Shown here one piece after another: positions 50,363 through 62,993 of a stretch of DNA of 64,000 nucleotides. The stretch lies in assembly GCA_030549775.1 (NCBI GenBank), contig CM060172.1, positions 1,975,123 through 2,039,122 of the forward strand, read 5' to 3'. Source of the stretch: Tamarix chinensis. Taxonomy: Eukaryota > Streptophyta > Magnoliopsida > Caryophyllales > Tamaricaceae. The notes under the pieces were generated by a model. It saw only the letters and a program-made list of their open reading frames with translations, searched no databases and had not been told where the DNA came from. Within the stretch, counting starts at the first letter, position 1. Every line of letters starts with the position of its first letter. Made by a program: the position numbers and the translations under genes.

Positions 50363-52370
50363 GATATTTGCTATTAAATAATGTATTTATGTAATAGAAC
50401 AAGGCCTAGAATAAATTTCTCATGATGATAATGCTTTATAATAATTCTATCATAAATGACCAGTATTTGAATAAAAATAAAAATAATTACTACAGACTAT
50501 TGATAATTGTAGTTGCATACTAGTTGATATGTCTTCTCTTGATCTGTTTCCTCTGATTGTAATTGATGATATTAATTTCCTCATCTTCATCTCCTTTGTA
50601 TGAAATTTTCTCTATCTACACAATGGGAAAGCATGTTACATAAATAGTAAATTAAATAAATAGGAATATGATAATAATTTAACATAATTAAAAAAATTTA
50701 TACTTGTGTTATTCCTATACTATTAAGATCTTCTATAATTTTAATGTTCCAAAAAGCTAACGGTAGCTGATATAATGTTTGTTAAATATATTTAGATCCT
50801 TATACATGATCATAATGAATAGTTGATAATGATCAACAATTGTGATTGATTAGTAATTTTCTTATGGTCTATTTGATATTGAAGTAGGGGATCTTTCGAT
50901 TTTGACTTAGTAATAATATTGAGGCAATGATGATATTTGGGGGGGGGGAATTTATAGTAGATGATGTATAATTTATTATTAAGCAAAAATTATGAACAAA
51001 TCATTTTTTGATCCCTTGAAACGGTTAGTAAGTGTTCCAACCAAATTTTGAAGGGAATAATCAATTATATATCGCCATTTATAAATTAAAAGCATGTTAG
51101 GCCTTGACTAATGATCATTTGTTTGTACATAAGCTTCCTGAGCCTCTACAATATTTAAATATGATAGATGTTGACTTATTATCATTGGTTGTTGAATAAT
51201 ATGCATTCAACCATGATCCATAGTCTATCTCTTACCCTCTCTCATGTCAGACAAATGCATATCGTAGAAATATCAACTGTTGATATTGTACAACTTAAAT
51301 CTTGGCAGTTGTTGTTAGCTAAAATTATAATTATTGTCATGTAAAATCTACTAACATAGATGACATATTTGGGCCGTTGACTTAAAAAATGAAGTTAAAC
51401 CATCCAGTCGAAATGACCCACTCAAAAAATAAATGTACATTCTTCAGGTAATAATGACAATTATATACATCTACTAACAATTGATTAATTATTAGTTTGT
51501 ATATTTTTAAGTATTATTTTCCTTTATATTTTTAAACTACTTCGTTTATGTTTTTAATTATATAAATAATAATTATATGCATTAATACGATTTTTTGCTT
51601 CTCATTCTTATTCATCGTATATACAAATGTAGAGCTTAATTCATGGTGACCAAGGTATAATATTAAATGTTATAAACTAAAATTGTTGGCATTAAACTCT
51701 ATAAATAAGGTACTATATTAAATATTCGTGTTTTTTTATATGTAGGTACGAAAACATACATTTCTTGTAGCTTCTAGTTTTTGAGGTATAATACTATTAT
51801 ATACTCTCATCTCCTATGGTTGCCAAGTGTGTGCTAACCTTTCAACTTATTTCATGGAAGAAAAGTGTATTCTTATGTTACATAGTTTAGTTTTATTTTG
51901 GGAGTGATTTTAAATGCTTATAAAATTTTTGCAACATTATTTTAAATTGTTGTTCATAGCTACCCAACTATACCAGTCAATTTATCTATTAAACATTGAG
52001 AATATTATACAATCTATTTACTTTAGAGACTGTTAATATATGATTAAATTTTTGGTACTTAATTATGACTTAAATACTATAGGTGAATAAAACTTTATTC
52101 TAAGTTATTTACTGAAAAGATCCCCATCTTCCATAAAAAAATGAACATACATAACAACTAAAACAAATTTACACTTGTGCTTTTTCTGTACTATTGAGAT
52201 CTTGTAAGATGTTAATGTTCCAAGAAGCCAAGGGTAGTTATTGTAGTGTTTGTTATAGAATGTTTGAGCCCTACACATAATAAAAATCAACACTTGATGA
52301 TGAGCCAAGTAATTGTAGATGATTATTAATTTTCTTATGCTCTTTTTGATAGTGATGTAGGGGATCTTTC

Positions 52371-52911
52371 TATTATAACTTAGAATAAAATGAGGCAATG
52401 ATGATATTTGGGGGAAAACATTTATAAAGGATGATATATAATTGATTATGGTATAAAATTATTTAAAGGATATAATATATTATATGTCAACATATAACAA
52501 TAAGCTTCCTGAGCCTTAACGAAATTAAATGAGGAACAAATTAAGTCATTTAACAATGGTATCAATCTGTCATTGAAAATAATTTATAGAAAATATTACT
52601 TCATATTTTGATTATATGTTTGCTTTGTAATAATATTTCTATTATAACTCATAATAAAATGAGGCAATGGTGATATTTGGGAGAAAACATTTATAATGGA
52701 TGCTATATTATTGATTATGGTCCAAAATTATTTGAAGGATATAATCTATTATATGTTAACATTTAATAATAAACTTCCTCAGCCTTATCAAAATTTAATG
52801 AGTCACAAATTAAGTCATTTAACAATGGTATCAGTCTGTTATTGGAAAATAATTTGTAGAAAATGTTACTTCATATTTTGAATAAATGTTTGCTTTATAA
52901 TAATGTTTGCT
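52371..52911. repeat. Two-copy tandem duplication, period about 269 bp
   Basis: TATTATAACT..GAGGCAATG.TGATATTTGG and TAAGTCATTTAACAATGGTA recur 269 bp apart, and both copies end in TGCTTT.TAATAAT.TTTCT/GCT. The copies look about 88-90% alike. Confidence 0.88.
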
Positions 52912-53674
52912 ATAGCAATGTTTTAATAATGGTCATAAGGAGGTAAACATAGCAGCAAAGTATTAAGCTCAAATCAAAATAGAAGTTATAGTAAACATAC
53001 AGACATTGAATTGATAATAGTCATAACATAGGAACACTTAGAGGTACAAATTTTCCTATATTAAACTCAGTGAAATTAAACACCTAGTCAAAAGATAGGA
53101 CAATCAACCCTATGTTTTATCTTAAGAGGTTCAAAATAGACTACAACTTCTTGTTAATAATAATCTGGCAATAGAATACATCTTAGGATATGTAAATAAC
53201 AATCTAATAAGTTTCATATCAAACATGTTCCTTCTTCACATTTACTCTAGCCTTCTTCTTTTGAGAAACTAATGAGAAAATATCACCATTAGCCCTTCCT
53301 TTTGTTACCTCAAACATTACATTATTCGAATCTTTTATCCCAATCTTACTAGGAGTTGTCACCTCATTTGTTTGTGATTCGACCTTAATTAATGTAAAAG
53401 AAAATTTTAAATCAATTTAGAGATTAATACAATTGTCAGAAAACTTCTAACAGAATTACAATTTGTATTATTTAAAAATAACTTGCTCATTTATTATTTT
53501 TTCTAGTTTCAAGAGTAAATCTAAGTCCAAAAATAGACAAATTATTAGGTAAATTAAAATATGTAATGGAATAGGAAGAGTGGCATTACAAATATAAACT
53601 TTTGATATTATGTTTGTTTTAGGAAAATCATCATTATTTAAATAGATAAATAAAGTGGGAAATGGTTCCAAAAA
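52912..53674. other. Non-coding flank 3' of the RPA-like pseudogene
   Basis: AT-rich. The minus-strand stretch near 53,230-53,280 reads as a basic SQKKKARVNV-like tail and may be the decayed C-terminus of the RPA-like protein. Confidence 0.4.
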
Positions 53675-54600
53675 TCAAACTTGGTTATCAGAGTAATAGG
53701 GACCATTATGCTTGCACACCAAACCCTTAGCCATAGTTAATTTAATGACTGGGTAAGCTCCTATTTGAGAATCCCTAACTTGGACTAAGAAAAGGGCTTC
53801 TAGATTGATTAATTTCTTCATCTCTGAAGGTAGATGTTGATTATCTAATTTTACTTGCATTGTAAATTGTTATTTATATGATACTACACTATTAACTCTT
53901 GCTTAACATTAATTTATCAAATACTATCTCATTATCATCCTTAAGTTGCAGTGATGAATTTTCTATCACTTGTTTCCACTCCCTATCCCCAACCAGTAGT
54001 GGAATATTATATGTTCCATCAACAACTCTAATCTACAGTTTGTACGTTAGATGTCCTTTAGTATCATATGTGTTGCACTTCTCACAAATGAATCTTTAGC
54101 CAATGAGTTTGAGTTTCTTTAAACATATTTTGCATGCAACATAAAACCACTCTCTCACAGTTTCTATCCTAACAACTCTAACATTGATCTAAAATTTTCC
54201 AACTTGCAATTTTAGGGGTTAAATATTAAAGACAATATAAAAACTCATATAGGATTCAATTAAATTTAGACCTCATTCTCTTGAAGTTGTTCCACAGTTT
54301 TGAATATTACTTTTCCAAATGATAGTTCTTATTTTATTGTCTAGGAACTTAAGAGTGGTTTTGGTTCAGAAATAGTAACAAATGTAAATTGTCCTTCGAG
54401 TAAACCGACAAATAGAAGATTATTATGTTTTTTTCATTGTAGTATAAATATATCTAATAAAACAGGTGAGTAATTAAATGGTAAAAAGGAAATACCAATT
54501 CTCAAAGTCTTTTATCTCTTGCATGGCAGGGTCAATTATGAGTTTGTTCACATTCCATGTATTTGATATCTTGATTTGGTCTATAAAAAAAATGTAAATT
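53675..54600 (-). pseudogene. RPA70-like (replication protein A large subunit) pseudogene, Helitron-associated type
   Basis: Minus-strand translation gives, in order, SNTWNVNKLIIDP followed by QEIKDFEN (about 54,510-54,590), then WFYVACKICLKKLKL and FICEKCNTYDTKGHLTYKL (54,040-54,150), then IRVVDGT (about 54,020), then LPSEMKKLINLEALFLVQVRD (53,750-53,830). The paired CX2C motifs and the segment after them fit the zinc-ribbon OB-fold at the C-terminus of RPA70, which binds single-stranded DNA. Plant Helitrons often carry such genes. Stops after LIG and after YKL show it is dead. It lies on the same strand as the Helitron Rep-helicase, 8.5 kb away. Confidence 0.75.
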
Positions 54601-56149
54601 AATAATACATAGGAATATAAGCTTACTTCTTAATTCCACTCTATTTAAGAAAGTGCAAAAAATAAATATACCTCCAAATGAGTTAACCCTACAAAATTAA
54701 AGAACAATAATGACTGGATTAGGATTAATGATTCCAAAATAATCACTTAATTCTGTTGCGCACTCTCCCTATAGTATGCATTGAAATCTATTCTTCCTAT
54801 AAAATTTTTACAAATTTAAAATTGTGATTAAAATTGTGGATATAGATGAATTGAATGATGTGTTTGATGTTCTTACATGGGATCTTCTAGGACAAAGTCC
54901 AATTAGCTTGTCACATATCCAAATACTTCCTTCTCTCTAATTGAGTGTATAGCTAAGACTGTTCTAGTGATATCTAAAATATTGAATCATGTGAGTTGGT
55001 TGAGCATAATATCAAATGTGTGTAATGAAATAGTATTTTTTTCTACTGTCTTACCTTTTGATCTTGCTACTGAGGCTAACTAATGAAACAATGTGCACTT
55101 GAATAATTCAAATGGGAATGCTTCAATCTCTAATTGCATAATATAGTGTATGAAATTATTGAAGTAAATTACATACTTGAAGTCTGTAGTTTTTTATTTT
55201 AGTTGATTGTCTGCCACTATGAAGTTTTTCACTAAATGGAGGTGTCCTTCCTTCAAAATTACCTTGTACTACTGCATCTGTGATTTTCTGATAGTGGCAT
55301 GAATCCCGACTCCCTATAATTGGTATAAGTGTTTTTATTAAAGACATGATAACACATAAAAAAATGTTAATAACTACAACATAGATATGTAACTGCAACT
55401 TACTTCTTTATCATGAAAGATATTCTAAGCTAATTTTATTTGTTTCCATAAGAAGGCTTTTCATAAAGCCTGATTAAGCTAAGCTTCAAGGCCCATGCAC
55501 TTTTCGACGAGTGTATATTGTTGAGGGCGTTCCACATTATCATTTTTTCAGCTTTGCAATATTTAAATATTATATTATCAATGAGTGTGTATTAATTTTC
55601 TTCTTGCATACCAAAGGAGATATCAAATGTGAGTGCATTAATGTATGAAATCAATCATTACCGAATAAGGCTGTTTAATACCTGTTGAAGCTGTTTAAGA
55701 TCAAGCTGATTCCTAAACACAATCAGAACGACATTAAGAAACAAATAAATTAATTCACATCACATTTTATTTTTAATAATTATTAAAGTAGAAAATCTAT
55801 TCTTACAAATGCTCGTTGCTAATGGATTTCAAATGAGATGTGTGTAAACCAATTAGATATATATAGAACATGTTTGGTTTTATCTTGAGACTAACAATTT
55901 TGAAGATAAAGGTAAGGAGCAATAATGACCATCAGATTAAAATTGAGGATTAATGACATGTTAAAAAAGCTTACCAATTACCTTAGTATACGGACCAATA
56001 GAATGATGATAGCAAGTGAATATTACTATAGACTTATGTATTAATTTTTTTTTATTATGTAGTTTATTTTAGGCGAAAAAAATTGCATCAATATATTCTT
56101 CTTTTATATATAATAAGATAAGATATCATATTACTATCAATTAAATTTA
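54601..56149. other. Decayed upstream part of the RPA-like region and AT-rich flank
   Basis: The minus-strand reading contains short coding-like bits (for example TPPFSEKLHSGRQ near 55,230) but no OB-fold that I can name with confidence. A Helitron 5' end was not found. Confidence 0.4.
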
Positions 56150-56460
56150 ATCATAAAAATTATAATTGTAAATATAATAAATATAATGACAACAACAATT
56201 AATATTAATTATAATAATAATAATTATTATTATTATAACAATCATAACAAGTATTATAATTATATAATAATAGTAATATTTATAATTGTATAAATAAAAA
56301 TAACTATAATAATAATAATAACAACAATAATTTACATATATTATTATTATTATTATTATATCATTCATGATAACCATTTATAATATCATTACATATATTA
56401 TGCTAATAATTACTAATACTATAATAAGCATAACAATAATAATAAATTATAAAATTTAAT
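56150..56460. repeat. Low-complexity AAT/ATT microsatellite-like region
   Basis: Runs of AAT, ATT and ATA triplets dominate. The Ile/Tyr-rich open frame 56147-56377 is an artefact of this composition. Confidence 0.85.
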
Positions 56461-56879
56461 TTATTCATTATATTAAATTAGTAACAATCAATATTAATAT
56501 AAGTTCTGAGTTGAATTGATTAAATACTAACTCGATATAATCTAAAATTTGTAGCTCTAAATCTATCTAAAATTAAATTCAAACCTGAAAAATTCAATAA
56601 ATCAAACTTGAATATGATATCAACACAAGTTCAACACTAATTATTGTTATTTAAACCTAAATATTACTATACTTAAATCTAACTCCATTGTATAATAGAT
56701 GTAATTTTAAACTTAGCAAATGATTCAATCCAAATCAGAATAATTATTCGCCACCTCTAATAGAAAACCTCTCTGGCAGGAAATCATTTTCCTCATTAAC
56801 ATAGTTTTGGACCAAACCGACCATAACCAGAAGGAGATATAAATTCGAATCGTCGGACTCGGATGCATACTCTTGGAAC

Positions 56880-56928
56880 TAGGGTTTTTAAGGCTGCCCT
56901 TTCTGTTCTGCCATCACCACTATAAATA
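56880..56928 (+). promoter_or_regulatory. NDPK1 core promoter: telo-box and TATA box
   Basis: TAGGGTTTTTA (56880-56890) is the reverse complement of the plant telo-box AAACCCTA, frequent in promoters of genes active in dividing cells. TATAAATA at 56921-56928 lies about 100 bp before the start codon, leaving room for a 5' UTR of about 70 bases. Confidence 0.7.
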
Positions 56929-57025
56929 CAGCTAATCCCTTTATTGGTAAACTTGCCTCTTTTCCTATCTTATTCGTCGCCTATCCTAGCCTGTCGATTG
57001 TCAACGTTTGTGAATCCAAATATAG

Positions 57026-59158
57026 ATGGAGCAGACATTCATCATGATCAAGCCTGATGGCGTCCAGAGAGGACTGGTTTGTTCTAAACATGCTCTACTG
57101 TATTATCACTACATGGATTTTACTTTAAATTAATTAGCTGCTGGATTTCATTTGTCCTAAGGATTTCGAATTAAGTTGGATATTCGTTCTTTGAGACTTG
57201 GATTTCGTTTGATTGTATAGAAAGCTCTGCGTGATGAATTTACTGATATCAGTGCATTCTCCTCTTTGTCAGGTCGGTGAGATCATCAGCAGATTTGAGA
57301 AGAAGGGTTTCTCATTGAAAGGTAATTTTTCCTGTATATAGAAAAATTTGTAGGTTTTGACTGCTTCAGTTATCATTTTTGGATTAAAATCCCAGGTTAT
57401 TTGTGGCTTAGCTCGGTTGCTTCTGTCCGAGTTGGTAATTCGTAGTATTAGAACTGTTTGAGCCTGCAAAGTTTGTTATTAGTTTTCTATTTTTGAGCTA
57501 ATTCGATCGATGTGTGTATATCATGCATCCTATAAATCGTGTTCTTACATTTTTCTTTTCGAATCGCTGAAAGTCTGCGGGGAAGAAATTTATTGAATTT
57601 GTATACAAGTCAGTATGCCTGATTTATCCCTGAAACAGAACAGGAACAAAAGATGTCTGATACTCCGATATAAGAGTTTTCTGAGAAAGCAGCATGGGCA
57701 CCTTAAGCCGATGAAACTGTGCTCATTATCCCTCAATAGTTTGATTGGGGTGACGTGATTCCAAAGTTTGTATGCTAATGTTAAAGTTCGTCCATGGCTT
57801 TGAATTTTGTGTTTTCTCGATCATGAATTTTGTCAAACATTTTATTAGTTGTGTATTATTTATTAGTTTTGTTGATATATGAGGCAGAAATAATAGAAGT
57901 GTACTTTTAATAGGGAAATGTCATCTGTTTGATGAATAATTAAATAAAATATCTCAAGGCTACAAGACTTGCACACAAAATTACTCTATTACTCTAATTA
58001 AAATCCCAGGGACTTCAAGATCAAGGTGTACAACTAAACTAGAGGGGCATGTCTTCAGCTTTCCTGGTTTTTCCTAATCTGATGTGGTTTTTGTTGTAGG
58101 CCTGAAGTTTGTGAATGTCGACCGCCCTTTTGCTGAGAAGCACTACGCCGATCTTTCTGCTAAACCCTTCTTCAATGGGCTTGTTGATTACATTGTATCT
58201 GGCCCTGTTGTTGCTATGGTATGGGAGGGTAAGAGTGTTGTAGTAACTGGCAGGAAGATTATTGGAGCCACTAACCCTGCTGAATCAGCACCTGGAACCA
58301 TTCGCGGTGATTTTGCTGTTGAGATTGGCAGGTTTGTTTGCCTTTTGATTATTATTGTTGTTAATGTTGTAGGTTTACTTTGGGATGTAGTTTCTTCTTA
58401 TGGAGAGGTTATATTATGGTTGAGTGGCTATAACCATTGACATTTAGCACTTGCTAAGTTGCTATTGGAGACAATATTTGTGCTAATTAGTTATCATGGT
58501 GATGCTGTAACTTTGTGGTCACCATTTAAGCTGCAAGATAGTATAAATGTTAATGAGTGCTGGTCTGGTTAAAAGAAAATATATTTTCTAGAGAAAAATC
58601 TTATGAATAGTCTGGTGTTACTGTTCTGATCAAGATTGTTGTCCTACAAATAAGTAACATTGAAAACAAATCAGGTGTAGATAAACTGTGTGTTTGACTA
58701 GTTTTTACTAGATTTTTTCAAGTTAAAAAAAATTCTACCGAGGAGTGAAGCATGTCTCTGGGGAGATATTATTACTTAACCCGTTGACAAGTATATTTAC
58801 TTTAGTCATTAGTCTCAGAACCTGCAGTCCTTTCTTTGCTAAATAATTTCAACGCTTCACATCCTATAAAATGTGCTAATTGGAAGCATGTAAGGAATTT
58901 TCATTACAGTAGAAACCATTTTAGTGTTTGGCAAAGGAAGAAAAATTGCTTTACTTGCTACTTTTAGAATGACTTTTCTGTTGGTCATAAATCCCTATTA
59001 GTATATGCTAGTAACTTGTACTTAAAATGTTGCAACTTTGCAGAAATGTGATCCATGGAAGTGATGCAGTTGAGAGTGCACAGAAGGAGATTGCCCTCTG
59101 GTTCCCTGAGGGCACTGCCCACTGGACAAGTAGCCTTCAGCCCTGGATCTATGAGTAG
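57026..59158 (+). CDS. NDPK1: Nucleoside diphosphate kinase, cytosolic group I (NDPK1)
   Basis: Exons 57026-57076, 57273-57321, 58100-58331 and 59044-59158 join in frame through GT..AG introns to 148 residues, the usual length of plant type I NDPK. The enzyme transfers the gamma phosphate from ATP to other nucleoside diphosphates through a phosphohistidine and balances NTP pools in the cytosol. Visible signatures are [16 protein letters not shown] at the N-terminus (K9 in the nucleotide pocket), [36 protein letters not shown], and the active-site motif [12 protein letters not shown] with the catalytic H115. The protein ends in the typical WIYE. No transit peptide precedes the ATG, so it is not the plastid or mitochondrial form. 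The start is the first ATG after the TATA box. All key residues are present, so the gene looks functional. Confidence 0.96.
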
Positions 59159-60699
59159 ATATTTCCTGGCCGAGGTGTAGCTGGCTGAATTTTCTTTGGT
59201 CTGTTTCGACTATTGTCTTAGTTATGCTTTTAAATTATGATCTTGACACTAGACTTGCCTAGGGCCAAATAGCCAAACAATGGTTTTAGGCGCTGCCGAT
59301 GACGCAGTGATAACTTGTTAGTCTATTTTGTTTCCTCTATAATGCTGCCAATAGTTTTATCCAAGTTGCTCTAGTTGAGCTGCTTCTTATAACTTATGTT
59401 TTGGGAATAATCCAGTGGGCACTGCTTATTTCGTTGTATGCTTAGCAAGGCTTACGATGGCCTTCCTTCGTCGATGAAATTACCCAGGACTGCATTAATA
59501 TTGATAATTAGTCATAACTTCTAACGACATTTAATGGCGATAAGGGATATAATTAGAAAAGTATTCAATATTACAAGAAAATATTAAGATGATGCTTATC
59601 TTGACCAAAGTAGTATATATTTTGAATGAATTAATTACCCAAGACTGCGATGGTAATATTAAAAATGAACAGGTTACCGAAAGTACACGATGAAGTGCTA
59701 CAATTCTCTGTTAGCGGAAAGCACTCGAGTATTATCTAAATTGCGCTTATTGGGCTTTTATATCGTTGAATGCCTTCCAAGGCTTACGCTAGTATTCCTT
59801 TGATTATTTCCCCCAAGAATGCAGTAGTATGTTGAATCAGATGGCATATGTGTGCAGTAACTTGGAACCGATATCTGAAAAGATGGACGTGTAGTTTTGG
59901 ATATTAAATGCGTTTTCAATATTCAAAGTAGATAATTTGATCTTAAAGAAAACCACTGAATGTGATACTGTGCATATTTTTGATTGAATTATTTAATATG
60001 GATAATTCTTTATAAAAAAATGTAATTTGGATAAATTCTTCGATATTGACAATGATGAGAAACCTTGCACCTCAAATTTTTTTTAGCGAATTTTTTAATT
60101 TTAGCATAAATAATTTAAAGCTCGTAGTTATATCATAACTTATAATTTATAGGATTAAAAGATCAAGCTAGTTGAAACTAGATCTAGAATTAGCTTTTGT
60201 TGTTTTACTATTATCATCAGTCAATTAGGTAAACTTTGTACTGAAGGCTACTTAAGATCTATATCAAAAGTTTTGATGTAATTTTTTTTACTTAACTTTT
60301 AAAGTTGGAACCTAATATGACATTGGCCAATAATATATTTACTATTTTACTTATGTCACAAAATTTTTGGTTAGGTAGGTTAGCATAAAAGTCTACCCCT
60401 TTTAAGGTCTTAAAGGAGAATGGTTGTAATTTGGGACACCATTTAAGAAATTATGGCTCAAGCAAATACCTACCTAATTTAAATAATGGTTATCTTAATT
60501 ATTGTCAGGCCTCTCAATTTCCTCCCTGAAAGGCCCACCCCCTTATATCAATCATATTCTTTTCAAACAACCTAAAACTCTATTTGATAAATTAATATCT
60601 AAAATAAATATTATCTGAAGTGATGTGTGTTGGAATTTTTGAGTAAGTATTTTAGTAATTTTTTTCAAAATACTTTATAGTATGTGGTGATAAAACAAA
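59159..60699 (+). other. NDPK1 3' UTR and downstream intergenic sequence
   Basis: The 3' UTR probably ends within 300 bases. Beyond it is a diverged local duplication: GAAATTACCCAGGACTGCATTAATATTG (59,477-59,504) recurs in part at 59,630-59,655, and the region around GTATGCTTAGCAAGGCTTACG (59,437) recurs at 59,766 as ATGCCTTCCAAGGCTTACG. No further gene is seen. Confidence 0.55.
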
Positions 60700-62993
60700 T
60701 AGGGGTGATTATGAAAATTTGTAAAATATATATATGTCACATTATATATAATATAGAGTTAATATTGCAATAACCCATACTTTTAAAAACTCTAATTATA
60801 TGCTTTGATGATTTTTGAAGGGGAAAATGTGCTTTTGAAATTGTATTAGAGATTTGAGAATAGTGGAGAATGATTTGTTTGAAGGATTGAAAACCCTTGT
60901 TGGTTGTGTGAGGTGTACATGTATTTTGAGGAAGTAATCTGAATAAATATCTCAAAGGTATTATGAGAAGTTTTAAAATATGGTTTTTGTGAGGTCATAT
61001 GACTGGTATTGATATGAAATAAAAGTTTTATTAAGGATCCCCTCATGCTAAAGTTAAGAGGAAGTTTTGGAAATGAGGTTGTTTAGTGGTTGAAAATATG
61101 AATTTATTTAGGGCTAATCCTAATTATGGTTAATCCAATCACTTAAACTATCTTTAGATTATTTAATCACCTTCCTAAAATTAGTTAATTTGTTTTAGAA
61201 AGGTCAAATTTCACACCAATTTTGACCAAAATAGGCAGTAGACTATAGACTTATAAGGGTAGCCACCCTTTGCCATGCTTCACTTTATGTTCTACTTTGC
61301 CCCTTGGAAAACAACTTGTACCAACAACTTAGAGAGTGTAAAAAATCTAGACATCCTCTCTTTTAAGTCTTCTTGGAGTGTACAAAGCAAAATCAGTTTT
61401 TACTTCTTTAAGCACATAATTACCCCTTTAACTTTAGCATTTTTCTCCTTTTCACCTCTTGTCCATTCGTTTTCTTTAGTGTGGTGGCTCAACCAGAGCT
61501 ACTCCTTTTCCCCCTCACCAAGTGGATCCATTTTAGGCTTTTTTAGCTAAACAATTTTGGCTTACTTAGTAAAATGACCCTTAAGTCCTTATTTCATTAA
61601 TTCAATTATTAAGTCTTCTACCTTAGCAAAACTTGGCCTTTTTCTTTCTCCTTTCCCCTCTACACTGTCATGACCTTCTCCCCTTCCTTTATGTCTCAAA
61701 TTATGTTGTCTTCATGGACATGTCCCATTATTGTTGAAGCTTTGATGATAAGCTCATTCACCTTTTCTCCTTGATTCATTCTCCTTTGTTTTGGTTTATG
61801 AGGACCCCCAATCTTTTCTATGGTTTTTCTAGGTTTTTATTTTTTATTTTATTATTATTGAAGCTTGTAATTAAATATAAACCTGAACCCTAAGTAAAAT
61901 AGATTTGATTGTGTTATATGCTTTCGTTTCAAATTAAGCATGTAAGTATGATTTTTAGTGAGTTTTGTGGTGGTTTGGCCCTAGGTCTTATTTTGATGAT
62001 AGATTGTCTTTTGTTTAATTATAAAGGTTCTATGATATTGATTTATATTTATACTTCAACTTTCATGTTAGTCTTAATTTAATTTAAGCATGTTTAGGTA
62101 ATTTAGTTTAAGCATCTTTAGGCTTATATTTAATTATTGTAAATTTTGAAGGTTTTAGGATGCTTTATATGATTTGGAGGGTTGTGCTTGCTTTTACTAA
62201 AGTCAAATGATACCATGATATCCCTTGGCATGTTTATACATGTCTGAAATTTGGTCTAATTTGAGGATACTTTAGGATCCTTATTTGGTATGTTTGGTTT
62301 TTACCATGTTTTGTGGTGATTTTGTTCTTGTTATTTAAATATAATAATACCATGTTAGTTATTGGAATTTTTAGGATAAATTCCATACATAACTTGTCAA
62401 GATTCAAGCTCGTTTGAAGTGATTTATGTTTAATTAAAACTTGATTTGCTTGAAATTTTATTCAAGTGTTCTTGAAGTATTCTTGAGAATTCTTATGAAC
62501 TTCAAATAGTTTTGAGCCATCTATGGCTAAAATTTTATGTTTTGAAATTGATTCTTAACACAGAATGTTTTAATATTTTTCTAATATTTAATTGTAATAG
62601 TACTTTAATGAGAATAGTATTTTAATGTAAATAGTCTTCAACACTAATAGTATTTTAATGTGAATAGTGTGTCAACATAAATAGTATCTTTTTTAAATAT
62701 TAATTTATAGGTTTTTTGGTGAATATTAATTTCAGTAATAAAATGTTTTTGATTTTTAGATTTAAGCATCTTGTCATAAAACAACATATCTTATTGTCCA
62801 TAAATAGTATTTTCCAAAAAAAGTTATCATTTGACTTGTTTTGGTATTCTACATTGCATTCCACCATTGGACTGGTCTTATATGGACTTGAATGTGATTC
62901 TTTTAGCTTTAGAGTATTTTTGGGATTTTTGGATTGCAATGATTTCACTTGATTCAGTATTATTTTATCTTGGTTGGATTATATGTAGCACTC
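60700..62993 (+). other. LTR-like non-coding remnant
   Basis: A pyrimidine-rich stretch (61,240-61,850) followed by T-rich sequence resembles the interior of the plus-oriented LTRs elsewhere in the window, but no terminal TG/CA or coding region is found. The open frames 61275-61550, 62700-62948 and 62716-62952 have no known domain. Confidence 0.4.
62596..62694 (+). repeat. 17-bp tandem repeat, about six units
   Basis: Units AATAGTATTTTAATGTG with variants start at 62596, 62613, 62630, 62646, 62663 and 62680; each starts AATAGT. Confidence 0.85.

Larger units (their letters stand above)
47691..52911. repeat. Region of large diverged direct repeats, origin unknown
   Basis: Several blocks recur in the same order. 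ACCGTTGATATTATA..ACT (47,949) pairs with AACTGTTGATATTGTAC..ACTT (51,269). AAAACATACATTTCTT..GAGGTATAATACTAT (49,250) pairs with 51,750. ATCTTCTATAATTTTAATGTTCC..AGTAGGGGATCTTTC (50,728-50,901) pairs with 52,188-52,371. AAGCTTCCTGAGCC (51,130) pairs with 52,503. The first copy spans about 3.4 kb and the second about 1.3 kb. No domain is seen; the open frames 48110-48442 and 52105-52398 match nothing I recognise. Confidence 0.65.

Noticed and set aside
56147..56377. Ile/Tyr-rich 76-codon frame
   Set aside because: Product of AAT/ATT microsatellite sequence.
36340..56760. Possible matching flanks of the Helitron region (36,340-36,620 and 56,480-56,760), both rich in AAACC/TTGAA words
   Set aside because: Only composition is shared; no continuous alignment could be made by eye.
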